64,000 nt of DNA, from contig OX421495.1 of NCBI GenBank assembly GCA_949126835.1, positions 4,666,011 to 4,730,010 of the forward strand, given 5' to 3'. The notes below the pieces were generated by a model. It saw only the letters and a program-made list of their open reading frames with translations. It was not told where the DNA came from and did not search any database. The translations under genes and the position numbers were made by a program. This stretch comes from Anisus vortex (taxonomy: Eukaryota > Mollusca > Gastropoda > Planorbidae). This document shows positions 1-11,659 of this stretch, piece by piece (position 1 is the first letter of the stretch; each line of letters begins with the position of its first letter).

Positions 1-222
1 ATGCTTTTGTTTTGGCCTGATATTAGCGGAATGCCTTTTGTTTTAGTTTGGTATTAGCGGAATGTTTTAATTTCTGGCATGGTATTAGCGGAATGTTTTT
101 GTTTTGGCTTGGTATTAGCGGAATATTTTTGTTTTGGCATGGTATTAGCGGTATGTTTTTGTTTTGGCCTGATATTAGCGGAATGTTTTAATTTTCGGTC
201 TGGTATTAGCGGAATGTTTCTC
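1..222. repeat. 30-bp minisatellite
   Basis: About seven copies of a 30-bp unit built around 'ggtattagcggaatg' and 'tttgttttggc'. Units differ by scattered substitutions. Because 30 is divisible by 3 and the unit lacks stops, both strands read open as a 10-residue peptide repeat. No start context or similarity supports a gene. The array may continue left of the window. Confidence 0.85.
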
Positions 223-1211
223 TTCTTTTTTTGGCTTGGCTTTTTCTCCCAAAGCTGCAGGAACCAAATGCATATCTCACAAAGTTTTGTGTGCTGTAAT
301 TCTAAATGACATCGCATTATTTACTTAATGCATTGATGCCCACTGAGCTATATATACTATATACACGAAGTGCTTAATCACTGAGCTATATATTGTTACG
401 AATATCGGTCATAAATGAATGACGTAGTAAGGCATTGACCTCTTAACAAGTGCGTATCAGAGTCCAAGGCGACCAAGGTTTGACCTTTGTGCCCTGAGGG
501 CAGTTTAAATAAAATAATTCGTCCAACCCCGTGGAAATTGGAGAATAACTCTGAATCGCAGTATTATATAGAGAAAGAGGTTAAAATGCGTATTAAGACC
601 CTGTAGAATCTTCGATGATAGTTTTCTTTGTAAAGTCCCGACCTCCTTAAAGTGAGTTCAGTTTAAACGTTTGTAGAGTGAAGTCGCTATATTAATACTT
701 GTACATATGATGTCATTTTATTGAAACTTATGTTGCCATCAGTTGATGAAGTTTATTGATCGTTTATATTGAGTCTACAATTTAAATAAAATTGTTTATT
801 CAACAACTGGAGTTGTTTGATCTATCATTGTTGAGAAAGGTGTTGAAGATAATTATCACGAATATAACTACATTGCTGCATAGACCTGTCAGTCAAGGAA
901 CCCCTAGCTTGGGCTACAGATTAGCAGAATCTAGAGACTTCTAATAAAGATACAACTATATTCATTGAATCCGATTTAACGAGTCGTAATAATAGTCAAT
1001 CATTCATAGAGGTACATAACAATATATATGGAGTGCTCAAGCTATTAAAATGGAGAATAAAAAAGAGGAGAAAATGCGGACTTTTAAATATAGATAAGTG
1101 CACTGTATGGCACTGAGCTATATATACATGAAAGTGACAAAAATTTTTAATGTTTCTTATTTGCTTCATTGAGATCTAAAAAAACGGAACTCTTTTATAC
1201 TGAAAATACAT

Positions 1212-1213
<2 letters not shown>
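223..1213. other. Unassigned AT-rich DNA
   Basis: No coding region or recognisable mobile element. The phrase 'cactgagctatatata' occurs near 341, 379 and 1109 and in reverse complement near 1405, so the stretch 335-1430 may be a decayed repeat with related ends. Confidence 0.5.

Positions 1214-1268
<55 letters not shown>
1214..1268. repeat. (AT)n microsatellite
   Basis: About 55 bp of uninterrupted TA dinucleotides, followed by degenerate 'atttatttat'. Length is likely polymorphic. Confidence 0.95.
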
Positions 1269-1272
<4 letters not shown>

Positions 1273-1419
1273 TTATTTATATATACTCTCTTATACAATT
1301 ATTGTGTTTATTTTAATGAGTACTGGATTCATTAATTTAATGACGAACTCAAAAGAGTCTGCATTTTCTCCACAATGTTATGCTTTATTTGAAGTGATTG
1401 GGCAACCCATGTATATATA

Positions 1420-2009
1420 GCTCAGTGTTGATGCCACACAAAAAGTAAACAAAAAACGCAGAAAAAACTTTGAAATAAAGATTGTTTGCAAATCCGATTC
1501 CGTGACTGGGAAACATATTAGCAGAAAGTCGTAATCCATTATTATAGAAAACATGTCTATTGTTAGGCTATGAGGATCAGATATAACAGATATGGGATTG
1601 TTTATATTTCTCCCACTCTCCCACTTGTTTATTTGATACCTCGGCTCTAGGCGTTAGTTTTTTTATAACAGTGGCTTCAACGCTTTCTTTATTAGTCCGT
1701 TGAGACTGGACTTGTTTAGTGCATGTTCGAACCCTGACAAACAGACCCAATTTACTGATTAGGGAGACATCGATCTCTTGTCTGACCCCAAAAATAAATC
1801 AATGTTAAAATGTTTTTAGGGTTGTTGTTGTTTATGTGTGTGTGTGTTTGTTTGTTGTTGTTTGTGTGCGGTGGAGTTAAATAAATAACATGATGGGGGG
1901 GGGGAGCTGAGATCTGCTTGTCTCGAGGGCATGTTCCTGTGTGGATTTCAGAAGCGCGTCCGATTACAGTTAAGTGATAATGACACGCGGGGCCTTGTAT
2001 GATACGCGG
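1420..2009. other. Unassigned DNA with GT-rich and poly-G tracts
   Basis: No gene seen. It includes a TG/TTG-rich stretch at about 1817-1872 and a G run at 1894-1904. Confidence 0.5.
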
Positions 2010-2187
2010 GTGCCTTGTATGACTAACTATCTTACAAAATTTACAGACGTTCCTTCTAGATAGAAGATTATTACGTCCACTAGGCCCAAAACTACCGCAG
2101 GGCGGCTGGGATCGGTCGGCGGCTGGGATAGAACCCGCGACGTGCCGGTTGACAGTCCAGTGAACTAGCCGCAGGACCAGCCCCACA
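2010..2187 (-). mobile_element. tRNA-derived SINE, family B, with LINE-like 3' tail
   Basis: On the minus strand the head reads as a degenerate tRNA: a box-A-like 'ggctagttcactgg' followed about 35 nt later by a box-B-like 'gggttctatcc'. Further 3' the copy carries 'ttttgggcct', then 'ggacgtaataatcttct', then 'aacgtctgtaa' and 'gtaagatag'. That tail matches the 3' end of the LINE fragments at 8265, 48255 and 56305. SINE heads copied from tRNA with LINE-derived tails are well known; the pairing here is my inference from the shared tail. Confidence 0.75.
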
Positions 2188-2209
2188 AACGGGGGGGGGG
2201 GGGGGGGGG
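2188..2209. repeat. Poly-G run
   Basis: About 19 consecutive G directly after the SINE head at the edge of the element. One of many long G/C homopolymers in the window. Confidence 0.9.
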
Positions 2210-2371
2210 CCTTGTGTAAGGGGCGACTGCCACAGGCTTGCCGATTTTAGACACGGGATGCTATGGGGTACCACCTTTCCATTGCTCTCTATGGAGACCT
2301 AAACTCACTACTCGCAACCTCAAAGTTAATGTACAGGGCTGTAATGAAATATAGTCCCAGCTCTAGGTTCA

Positions 2372-2745
2372 GGGTGGTACGGTGGCCGAGCTAGCGCGTT
2401 CGGCTGGCGTACCGAAGGTCCTGGGTTCGAATCCTGATGGAGCCTAGGATTCGTTTTTAGGTCTGAACGATGTCACTGGGACTCCCAGCTCTGATAAGTA
2501 CCAGACTGATAAGTACCAGACTGATAAGTACCAGACTGATAAGTACCAGACTGATAAGTACCAGACTGATAAGTATCAGACTGATAAGTACCAGACTGAT
2601 AAGTACCAGACATTAGTTTAGGGGGGCAAAGAAATGGCGACTAGACATTGTGATGGCCACACAATCCCCCAGTATGCCGTGGCTATATTAACTGGTGAAC
2701 GCTGCTTCACTGTCCTTAGGGATCAATTGGGTTATAGTCAAGTCC
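2372..2745 (+). mobile_element. tRNA-derived SINE, family A, with internal expansion
   Basis: The head has a box-A-like 'tggccgagctagcgcgtt' and a perfect box-B core 'gggttcgaatcc'. The body continues with the family landmarks 'cccagctctga', 'ggccacacaatccccc' and 'ctggtgaacgctgcttcac'. The segment that normally reads 'ctctgatgggtacctgacat' has been replaced by eight 15-bp repeats. It is not a functional tRNA gene: the cloverleaf stems are not kept and it runs into a long unrelated body. Confidence 0.85.
2491..2610. repeat. 15-bp minisatellite inside a SINE
   Basis: Exactly eight copies of 'ctgataagtaccaga', one carrying a single C-to-T change. It starts in the SINE phrase 'cagctctga' and resumes SINE sequence at 'cattagttt'. 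It therefore arose by amplification of an internal SINE segment. Confidence 0.9.
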
Positions 2746-2980
2746 GGTGGTCGAGTTGGGTGGTCATGTAAGAGGTGTCGTATGCAGATCCAGCTAAAAC
2801 CCCAAGGATCACCTAGCATCCAACATTGGAGAATTTTAAATGATTCTTAACATTGTCATGACCTTAATCCGCTTCTTTGACGTTGCTAATGAAATTGGTG
2901 AACTCTTCCTTCAATACGGTTAATGACTGAAAGTCTGAAAGGAATACTTTGACTTACGTTATATATTATAGTCCAGCAGC

Positions 2981-3055
2981 ATTGTGTGGCCAGCACAGTG
3001 CCCAGCCACCTTCATTCCCCTCCCCCTTCCCCCTTATCTGACGTGAGACAGTCAA
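2981..3055 (-). mobile_element. SINE family A fragment
   Basis: 'gtgtggccagcacagtgccc' is the reverse complement of the family-A 3' body ('gggcattgtgctggccacac'). The rest has decayed into a C-rich stretch. Confidence 0.5.
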
Positions 3056-3540
3056 TAAGAGCAGTGCTATTTCAGGAATACTCCCGTGAAAAAAAGCTTC
3101 CGTCCTAAAAAAATTTGAAAGCGAGACATTTGGCATTGTTAGTTCCGCTCTAACAATTACATTCCACAATTTTTTCCTACAATTTCTAAATGTTCAAAGT
3201 TTTTTCCAAATTTTCTTATTTTCTGTTAAAGAAAGAAGACCTTTCAGAAATTCAATAGTTCATTTCCATAAGACAATTATTTTCCTTCGTTTCTTCAGCT
3301 GTTCCATTTTTATTTAATAAAATTATTTTCAGGGATCATTTACTCGACATAGATTTTATATAGACTATATTTTTTTTATATTTAAATCTCAATTACATTT
3401 TATAGAACAATGGGTGAGATATGATATTGTTTTTTGTGTAAACTATTATTATATAAAAGGAACAAAAAAGAATCCTTAGAACTAGTAATTTCCAAGCAAA
3501 ACATTAAAAAATTTACATCAAGTAAAGTCTTTTGTGATCA

Positions 3541-3922
3541 TGAAGAGAATCCAGTCCCTTATCAATGATTGCCTAAGTGAAGGGTTCTTGGGATTCACTG
3601 GCCTGTCAGAATCAGAAACCTGAAACTGTGGCAGCGGACAAAGCAGAAGACTGTAGAACAAGAGATCATCCAGAGACGATGGATCGGCCATACACTCAGA
3701 AAATCTGATTCTAGCACAACTAGACGAAGCCTGCGCTGGAGCCCTCAGGGAAAACGGAAAAGAGGCCGGCCGAGGAACACTTGGCGCCGAGATTTAGAAG
3801 CAGATATCAAGGAACTTGGCCTTACTTGGGGGAAGTTGGAGAGGCTGGCCCAGGATAGAGATGCCTGGAGGACCCTTGTTGGCGGCCTATGTCCTAGGAA
3901 AGACCACGGACGTCGATGGTGA
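3541..3922 (+). pseudogene. LINE reverse-transcriptase C-terminal fragment
   Basis: This is the C-terminal end of a non-LTR retrotransposon polyprotein. From 3581 to the stop at 3920-3922 the frame is open and shows the family signatures 'RRWIGHTLRK', 'GKRKRGRPRNTWRRDLEADI' and 'AQDRDAW..LV.GLC'. Upstream, 'KRIQSLINDCL' sits in another frame at about 3544-3576, so at least one frameshift separates it. The RT palm and endonuclease are missing, making it a 5'-truncated dead copy. The tail is typical of 'endonuclease-reverse transcriptase' annotations in molluscs and amphioxus; I do not assign a clade. Confidence 0.85.
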
Positions 3923-4110
3923 TCGGCCGGTGTTCCTCGAGGACGAAAAAACAGAAGATAAAGTCATTTGTAAACTTAAACTCTTTTTAAAGATGAGATG
4001 TAAAAAAAAACGAGCGGTGACGACTAGAGCAAATGGCCGGGAAGAGAATTCACGAGAGCCTTGTGCGAGGCCTCCCTCCCCCCTTCCCTCTATTACATTT
4101 GTTTTTTAGG

Positions 4111-4365
4111 ACACAATGACCGAGCCGGACTGGCATACCGAGGGTCATGTCGGGTTCCGATTCTAGAGATTGTTCCCGGGTGTGGAGTTTGCCCCTGAGT
4201 CTTCCCACAGCTCTGATGGGCACCTGCCAGTAGTTCAGATTAGTAAAGGCGGCTGGGTATTGCGTTAGCCACACAATCTCCTCGTATTACGTGATCACAA
4301 AAACTTGTGAACGCTGCGTCATATTCCCTATGGATCAAATCGTTCTGACGGGGATACTTTGCTAC
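4111..4365 (+). mobile_element. SINE family A copy
   Basis: Decayed copy: 'gaccgagccggactggcata' matches the head, then 'gcccctgagtcttcccacag', 'ggcggctgggtattgcgt' and 'tgtgaacgctgcgtc'. Box B is degenerate ('gggttccgattc'). Confidence 0.75.
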
Positions 4366-4960
4366 ATTTGTTACGTTCGACTAACGGAAGCTCGTCCATA
4401 ATAGTGGAACGTAGGTCTCCGTTTCGAATCCCCCTCCCTTCCCCATGGGTCTGGAGTCTGTTTCTATGTCCACCCAGCTCTGTCTGGGTACCTGGCATTA
4501 GTTAACGCGGCGGTGGCATTGTGGTAATCACATTATCACCGAAACATGTGAACTCTGCGCCACCAGAACACTGAAATGATGGGGAACGTGTGAACTCTGC
4601 GCCACCAGAACACTGAAATGATAGGGAACGTGTGAACTCTGCGCCACCAGAACACTGAAATGATAGGGAACGTGTGAACTCTGCGCCACCAGAACACTGA
4701 AATGTTAGGGAACGTGTGAACTCTGCGCCACCAGAACACTGAAATGATGGGGAACGTGTGAACTCTGCGCCACCAGAACACTGAAATGATAGGGAACGTG
4801 TGAACTCTGCGCCACCAGAACACTGAAATGATAGGGAACGTGTGAACTCTGCGCCACCAGAACACTGAAATGATAGGGAACGTGTGAACTCTGCGCCACC
4901 AGAACACTGAAATGATAGGGATCCCTGACTTCTGATCTTGTACTTCTAGTATATTGTTTT
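4366..4960 (+). mobile_element. SINE family A copy with 42-bp expansion
   Basis: The head is degenerate ('gtttcgaatcccc'). The body keeps 'cacccagctctgtctgggta' and 'ggcattagtt', then passes straight into the 42-bp array, whose unit matches the SINE 3' segment 'actggtgaacgctgcttcac'. Confidence 0.65.
4546..4919. repeat. 42-bp minisatellite
   Basis: About nine copies of a unit containing 'gtgaactctgcgccaccag' and 'aacactgaaatgatagggaa'. Units differ only at one or two sites (atgatgg, atgatag, atgttag). The period is 14 codons, so minus-strand frames stay open. The open reading is a by-product of the repeat, not a gene. Confidence 0.92.
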
Positions 4961-5300
4961 TCATTGAAATTTTTTTTTTATTTGTCAGATTTTATTTTTT
5001 ATTGTGGTGTTAGGATTTTGTCTTTGATATCGCATTGTGAGAATATTAAATGTCGCTGTGGATTCGTTTTTATTCCTAGCAACATGAAAAGAAAAAAAAA
5101 ATCTTTCATTTAAAATTCAGAAATGCATGGTTGGAAATTATGAATTCTCTGATCGTACTTGCAAAGAGATTGAAGAGATAAGACCTTAGAAGTTCTCAAA
5201 TGAAGGGCCATAGTACCCGGCAAACGAAAGACAAATTACCTGGTAATAAATGCAGAATAATAATTCATAGCTTAGTTTAGATTATCGCAATGAAAAAGGA

Positions 5301-5420
5301 ATTAATCTATAACAGTATTTTTTGTGCAATTAATCCCCAACAGTATATTTTGTGCAATTAATCCCCAACAGTACATTTAGTGCAATTAATCTATAACAGT
5401 ATATTTTGTGCAATTAATCA
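5301..5420. repeat. ~28-bp tandem repeat, 4 copies
   Basis: Four units of the type 'aacagtatattttgtgcaat' plus 'taatcccc' or 'taatctat'. Confidence 0.85.
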
Positions 5421-7797
5421 TTGGATACGTATTGCTGGCGCAGTCCTAATCTTCTAATTAGACGAGGCGCTAACGAGGGTGTTAATTCAGCTCTGTGGGC
5501 TTTTCTCTGACGGTTGGGGAGGAGATTCTCCCTTCCTCAACATGCAACTATCTGAAAGAGCGTTCCGATTTAGTCTGGCCCACATAGAATTGCTACTGGG
5601 AATTTTCTTGGTCAATATTAGTATCTATTTTTACAAAGATTACATAATACGTTTCCTAGTATTACGATAGAATATGGGTCAGCGGTCGATTGACACCACT
5701 TAGAATGAATTCTGGGATTCACTCTAGTGTATTAGGTACCTGTGTCTTTACTCCAACACAAGGAAGCCCTGGGTGCCACACGAAAATGATGGCGGGGGGG
5801 GGGGGGAGGACTTTATTGTTCAAAGACGCCATAGTTCTCTGGAGGCTTAGAATATATTTCTCCTCCATTCGGTTGGTAGGGGGTACTTTGGATAGTCACG
5901 TGATCTGACTTGTACTATCTGTTTGCCGGTACCGGAAGTGAAGGGATCGTTCCCCGACGATGTTTTTGCTGATAAAGTCACCGCCGGGGTCGGACAATTC
6001 AGTCGCTTTAACCCTTAACAAGCTAAGTTGGGGTGGAAGCTGGGGGATGGTGGTGGTGTAGGGCGAGGGCTGGAAGGGGGGGGGGGGGACTTCAACGTAG
6101 AAAACTACTTGGACAGGTTCAAATGGTTTCAATCGATTTGTTTGCACGATCGATTAGCTCCGAGCATTTCTGAGGGCTAAAAACTGTGTCAAACTTTTTT
6201 TTTCTTCTTCCACGTCGTCATTCTTTTTTTTTTCTTCTTGTAATGTTGACAAAACACGACGAACATAAGTGAGACAGTTTGTTCAATAATCAATACCCGA
6301 TCAAACGTTGTGACGTGGTCTACCTGTTTCATAAATAGCAATTGGGGGGGGGGGGGGGGGGTAGAGAAAGATGTCTGGATAATCACAAAATGTTTATATA
6401 GTTTAATATACTGACCTTATACTTAATGGCCCAAGCTCAAAAAATCTGGTTCAAATATCACAAACTGTTCGTATAAGACAAAGTATAACGTTATAAGATT
6501 AATTGCACAAAACACAAACTCATTCGTCATGTGCTAGCTGAACTAAGTCTTTATCTTTAAGAACCTTAATTCTTCCTTTATAATTATAATAAAAATGTAT
6601 ATAAAACTCAAGTTGATAGTGTGCCTGTGTGTGTGTGTGTGTATTTGTTAGTGTCCGTATGCTTTCTTTCCATTTCTAAAAGACACAAATCTTATATCCC
6701 ACCGTTTGCTCCCCACTCCCCTCACCACACCAGGTCCATCTATTCCTACACACACACACACGCACACACCCTGTCGTCCACATCTCTAAATCCATCTCTA
6801 ATTTCACGCTCGACCAGCCGCCAATAGATCCACATTCAGCTGTTCACGGCTCCATCCACCAGCTTGGCGGATCTACCGTTGCCCAATCGAGATTATTACA
6901 CGGAGTGACGAGGGATGAACCAGGAAATATGGAGATATTCTAGGAGTGTATGTGTGAGTGAGTGTGGTGAGAGTGTGTGTGTGCGTGTGTGACGGGGTTG
7001 TGTACAGGTTTAGTGGAGGTTTTAGTGGACGCTTACAGTGTGGGGTTTAGTGAAGGTTTGTATTTGTGGTGGTTAACTGGAGGTTTAGTAAGTATTGCGT
7101 ATTTAAATTAATTGGATATATTATTATGTTAGGCCTCCCGATAAAACGCTGTATAGAAAATAGTATCTTGTAAAGAAAACTAACAAATCTGAAAACATTT
7201 TGGTATTTCAATGAAATAACAAATATAACAAATAATAAAACAACAACAACAACGTAATTCAAGAGTTTAAAATAGTTACGATACGATAAAGTTGACAATT
7301 ACAATATCTAATAAGAAAATAACAAAATAAAATCAAATATAAACTCTACCTTGATAAGGACACAAAACATGCAAATGAGAAGGCTTATAGCACAGTGATG
7401 CAACAACAATATAAAAAAATCCTGCACAACGCCTAGTAGTAGAATGACAATTACAATCGACAATACAAAATGCGTATACCAAAACTGTGTGTACAAAAAA
7501 GACAACTACTTAACAGAAAAACAACTGTCTGATTGTAGGTTTTAAGAAAGGTAAGTAAAACGTTGAGTAGATATTGAATGAGGGTTTAGTAGTGAGTTTA
7601 GTGGTGAGTCTAGTGTTCGCTGATAGAGGGCAAACGCTGGTTGGGTGAGTATTTATTTCACCACAAGAGTGTCCATAAAATGTAATACAAAAAAAAATAT
7701 TGTTTCTATACCTGGATGGTTGGTCCGGGTCAAGGTAAGTCAAACTACGAAAATGAGTTTTCGAAACATCCATGAAAGACGTTTAAATTTAGATTAA
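5421..7797. other. Unassigned DNA with several G runs and CA/GT tracts
   Basis: No gene or mobile element recognised. It contains G runs at about 5795-5807, 6078-6089 and 6342-6361, and GT/CA stretches at about 6628-6643, 6750-6770 and 6955-6990. Short open frames have no recognisable domains. Confidence 0.5.
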
Positions 7798-8109
7798 CCA
7801 TAAACTATAATATACATGGACCGCTTGCTATAGTATTTCTGCTATATGATGACTCGAAACTTGAGTCAAAACACTGATTTTCGGAATTTCCGATTCGTTG
7901 TTTCCTTTGCACTTCCCTTTTATTGAATCGCTTCGATTTTCTCAATGAAAAATTAAAATTAAAATCGAAAGTAGTATAAAGCGGCAACATTTCAGAAACA
8001 ACGAGGAGCGTAGAAGTAATTTAAGACAGCCTTATTGGTTGCGCACGGACAAAAAGTTGATATAAGCTCTAAAAATAGAGCAAGCGGTCCCTCTTATTAT
8101 AGTCTATGG
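7798..8109. mobile_element. MITE, GGACCGCTTG family, complete copy
   Basis: A 312-bp element with terminal inverted repeats: left 'ccataaactataat...atggaccgcttgct' and right 'agcaagcggtccctcttat' running to 'tagtctatgg'. There is no coding capacity. Related copies lie at 10276-13786 (interrupted), 16696-16760 (end only), 57842-57975 (end only) and 57982-58142 (foldback form). The target duplication is not clear, so I do not assign a superfamily. Confidence 0.8.
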
Positions 8110-8264
8110 ATAACTATTGCGAACTCATTGGACGTTCCGCTTTGGAATTTGCTTCTCAAAATTGATCAAAATATAAAGAATCGAAACAATTTTTGTTTTA
8201 AATCAGCCCCATTAGTGTAAGTATAAAACAAAGAATATTCAAAGTAAATACAAATGTATATCAG

Positions 8265-8450
8265 TACACTTTCTTCCCGAGTGGCATCCGGACATGGAAT
8301 GGGTTGCATGAACAAACCAGGAAAACCAGTAACTGAACATCATTTAAAACGCTAATAAAGATGCAAGACTAGACTTAGACCACGGATGAGCGAAGGACGC
8401 AATAATCTTCTTTATAGAAGGAGCGTCTGTAATATATAAGATACGTATTC
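8265..8450 (+). mobile_element. LINE 3' fragment, SFFPSGI family
   Basis: It encodes the last residues of a LINE RT, with 'SFFPSGIRTWNGL' readable and one in-frame stop later. An untranslated tail with 'ggacgcaataatcttcttta' and 'gagcgtctgtaatatataag' follows. Other copies are at 17526-17740 (-), 41895-42090 (-), 48255-48483 (+), 55935-56001 (-, tail only) and 56305-56572 (+). Confidence 0.75.
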
Positions 8451-9385
8451 TATATCTATGCATTGCTCTTTATGTTTGTACAGGCTATATGAAAGCTAGA
8501 GGGCGCGCAATTCAAAAGTAAATCATTTTCAGCTAGAATTAAATGTATAATTTTACAGTTACTTCCCCCAAATGCCCGGATGTAAATTTGCTAGCCAATC
8601 ACTAGTCGTTATGGAACTCGTACAATAACAAAAAAAAGAGATCTAATTTCAGCCAATCGAATAAAAGATAAATGACAGAAGTGCCAACTGCGAATGAGCC
8701 AAGGGAAATTAGTCTTATAAAATGTTCGTTTACTTAGTTCTAACCACACTACACAAAATCAGTTTTGTTTTGGATCTAGCTGAAAAGTTACATCTAAAGT
8801 GAACTTCTTTTTTTTAAGATCAGTTTACACGAGTATATTCAACCACAATTGTTGATCTCTTGACCTTTTAATACTGTATGTTTCACTGAATCAATAGAAC
8901 TGGGCCAGTAAGCTGAGTTGTTGCAATATCATATAATTCGCCTCAAATTGACTGTGTTATTATTTCAAATTGCCAGAAATCTCCCGATAATTTTCACGTC
9001 GTCTGTTCAAAAGTTATTTAGAACCATACGAGATTCGAGCAACGGTTAAGTGTGGGTATTGACCGAAAAAAAAAAACGAAACATGACTAGATCTATCGGT
9101 CTTTCAAAAAAAAAAATTATGTGTAAGTTACATTACTGAATGTTGTCTTTTTGTTTTACTGTATGACATTAGGCAGATGTCCAGATGGTCAGACAGTTCT
9201 ATTTACTGATAGATGATGAAGGGAATAGTGAAGGAGGGGGATGGGGCCAGGGAAGGGAATAATGGTGTGTGGCGTTTGAGTAGGGGGGGGGGAGGGCAGA
9301 CTCAGGGGTGGTGGATGTGTGGGAGGGATATCGAAATAAAGAGAGTTATAATTCTTTATTTACTTTATCTTGGTACTCACTATTT
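8451..9385. other. Unassigned DNA
   Basis: Non-repetitive AT-rich sequence without recognisable coding content. There is a short G run at about 9283-9292. Confidence 0.5.
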
Positions 9386-9690
9386 TGAAATTGATCGATC
9401 CGGCCCTCTCTCAATCTTTCTATTTTTTCTATCTATTTATCTATTTAATTTATCTTTTTTTCCCATTGATACCTATCTATTTCTTTATCTCTATCTATCT
9501 ATATCTATTTCTCTTTCTATATGGATCTATTTAACTCTATCTACTTAGTTATCTCAATGTACCGTTCTCTATCTATCTTTCTATCTCTATATCTCTCTGT
9601 CTCACTGTTTCTCTCTATCCCCCTCTCTCTCTCTATCTCATGGCTTTTATCTATCAATCATATTATATATTTCTCCCTCTCAGGTCCAAA
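9386..9690. repeat. Degenerate (CTAT)n / CT-rich low-complexity DNA
   Basis: Pyrimidine-rich sequence built from 'ctatctat', 'tctctctat' and similar words. Open frames across it reflect its composition. Confidence 0.8.
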
Positions 9691-9944
9691 CCCTGTCAGA
9701 ATTCTTTCACTCGACAGCATGCTTGTAATGAAGCGACACATCACTCAACCAATGAAAATCGTGCGGCGGATTTCAAATTTATACGTTAAAAGAAGGCAGG
9801 AAGGATTTTTTTTTTCTTTCATACCCCTTCTTCCATCCAGAACCTTGTTTCCGACTAGATCTTCTCCACATACAGCACATTCCAATCTTTCCTTCATTTC
9901 AGTTTATCTCCCCTTGCCAAGTAAAGTAGAGTAATTGATCTTTA

Positions 9945-10160
9945 TGGCCGGTTGAAGCAGCGTTCATCAGTTTCAGAGGGGATGTGTGGCCAGCACAATG
10001 ACCAGCCGCCTTTACTTTCCCACAACTAGTGTCAGGTACCCTTCAGAGCTGGGTAGAATCAGGGACACCCTCGAGTCCAGGGAAAAAAAAATCCTAGCCT
10101 TCACCAGGTTTCGAAACAAAAACCTGCGGATCGACAGTCGAACACGCTGCCTAGATAGTG
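9945..10160 (-). mobile_element. SINE family A copy
   Basis: Reverse-complement family A: 'gaagcagcgttcatcagttt', 'gtgtggccagcacaatgacc', 'cagagctgggtagaatcagg', then a degenerate head near 'cagtcgaacacgctgcc'. Confidence 0.8.
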
Positions 10161-10587
10161 GCTATGGCATTGTAAAGAAGATCTCTGGCTATGTTGCTTT
10201 ATGATAATGCTTATAGCCTTCGTGGAATCTAGATTTGAAGATACGATTTTGTTGTAACACAAGAATGCTTTTAATCAAAGACTACAATAAGATGGACTGC
10301 TTGCTTTAATATTTCTGCTATTAGATGACTCGAATGACTTCTTTTCGGAGTTTTCGATCCTCTAGACCAGGGGGTCGGCAACCATTTGCTAACAGTGTGC
10401 CAAACTAGGATTTCTTAATCATTCAGCGTGCCAACAGCCTAAAAGTTAAACTGCTCTATTTTACTTTATTTATTTTTATTTTTTTAAAAAGACAATTAAG
10501 TTAACTCCGTAGCAAGACCAAGGCCAACTGCAAAGGAAATGTATTGAGAAAATCGTAAATGCGTTTTATATTTAATTGAAAAAAAAA

Positions 10588-10983
10588 ACGTGCTCCTTAA
10601 GAAGAAGTCGACTCATACTACGTCTCTACTCCGATCTCTGCACTGGCTACCCATTAACCACCGGATCTCCTACAAGCTGGCTTCTCTCTGTTACAAGTGC
10701 CTTAATGACTCTACCCCGGACTACCTTCGCTGCTGTCTCGAGCTCTGCCCCTCACTATCTTCAAGAACTTGTTCCCAAGCATGTGTCCACTAAGGGGCTG
10801 CGCTCTTCATCACAGTCACTACTCAAAGTTCCCAGTGTGGATTGTCATAAAAAGAAGTCATTTGGTGTACGCTCTTTCGAGTCAGCAGCGCCTTATTTAT
10901 GGAATAAATTGCCTCAGACATTGAGGGATTCTGAAAAAAAAGAGTCATTCAGGAGAAGTTTAAAGACCTTCCTCTTCAACTAA
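10588..10983 (+). pseudogene. LINE RT C-terminal fragment (CR1/Jockey-like)
   Basis: This is the end of a non-LTR retrotransposon ORF2 in two frames. One frame has 'LLRSLHWLPINHRISYK' and 'YKCLNDSTPDYL'. After a frameshift, the other reads 'SFGVRSFESAAPYLWNKLP' to 'RRSLKTFLFN' and the stop at 10981-10983. These are the conserved thumb and C-terminal motifs of CR1/Jockey-group LINEs. The catalytic palm is absent, so the copy is 5'-truncated. Its 3' UTR continues to about 11308, ends in an (ATC)n tail and is interrupted by a SINE. Confidence 0.85.
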
Positions 10984-11063
10984 GCCTATTTTTTGTTTTG
11001 TTTTTTATAGCACATTCACAACTGAAACGTGAACCAGAGCGCACTGCGCATGCTAACATAGCA

Positions 11064-11220
11064 TGGAAGCCGGCTGGCCTAGCGGTTAGTTCACCGGACT
11101 GTCAACCAAAAGCCATCTGACACGTCGCGGGTTCCAGCCCGGCCACCGACGGATCCCTGTCACCCTGCAGGAGTTTTGGGCCTGTAAACATATTTGCGCC
11201 AGCAGGCAGCAGTGTGTTTA
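11064..11220 (+). mobile_element. SINE family B inserted in a LINE 3' UTR
   Basis: The head 'ggcctagcggttagttcacc' (box A-like) and 'gtcgcgggttccagcccgg' (box B-like) are clear. The copy is flanked by ~31-bp imperfect direct repeats containing 'gagcgcactg.gcatgct' at about 11036-11067 and 11223-11254. They look like a long target-site duplication in the host LINE's 3' UTR. The LINE-like tail of other family-B copies is not recognisable here. Confidence 0.75.
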
Positions 11221-11308
11221 CAGAGCGCACTGAGCATGCTGAAATAGCATGGATAGAAGCGCTTTATAAGTAACCAATTTAGGCGCGCTATATAAATCAT
11301 CATCATCA

Positions 11309-11626
11309 GCTCTACACAAAATCCCGTCCACTCCGCTCGGCTTCTGATGCACTCTTCAGATCCCTCGTGTGACGCTGGTGTCCGCTGGCGAACGAGCATT
11401 CTCATACGTGGGCCTGTCCGCCTGGAATGCCCTCCCACTACAGCTTCGCCAGAGCTGTAGCTCCGACACCTTCAGGAGCCGGCTGAAGACGCACCTATTC
11501 AAGTAGCAGTTTATTATTTTTCATGTATACATTTTCGTCTTTTATTCGTTGTTTGTAGTCTGTCTGTAACTGTTGACAGCGCATAGAACTGTTCCCCACG
11601 GGATATGCGCTATATAAGTTTTTTTA
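11309..11626 (+). pseudogene. LINE 3' end, 'VSAGERAFSY' family
   Basis: C-terminal RT coding readable as 'RVTLVSAGERAFSYVG', 'SAWNALPLQLRQ' and 'TFRSRLKTHLFK' then stop. A 3' UTR follows with 'ggatatgcgctatataagtt', ending in a T/ATT-rich tail. The upstream coding frame is disturbed. The same family is at 24818-25098 (-), 33238-34115 (-) and, 3' UTR only, 13908-13985 (-). Confidence 0.8.
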
Positions 11627-11659
11627 TTATCATCCTTTTTATTTGCATTTTTACCAAAT

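Noticed and set aside
2372..2450. Possible tRNA gene
   Set aside because: Boxes A and B are good, but stems are not kept and the sequence continues into a SINE body present many times in the window.
3816..4109. 97-codon plus-strand frame
   Set aside because: Out of frame with the LINE RT C-terminus it overlaps.
4536..4964. 142-codon minus-strand frame with a 14-residue repeat
   Set aside because: Translation of the 42-bp minisatellite only.
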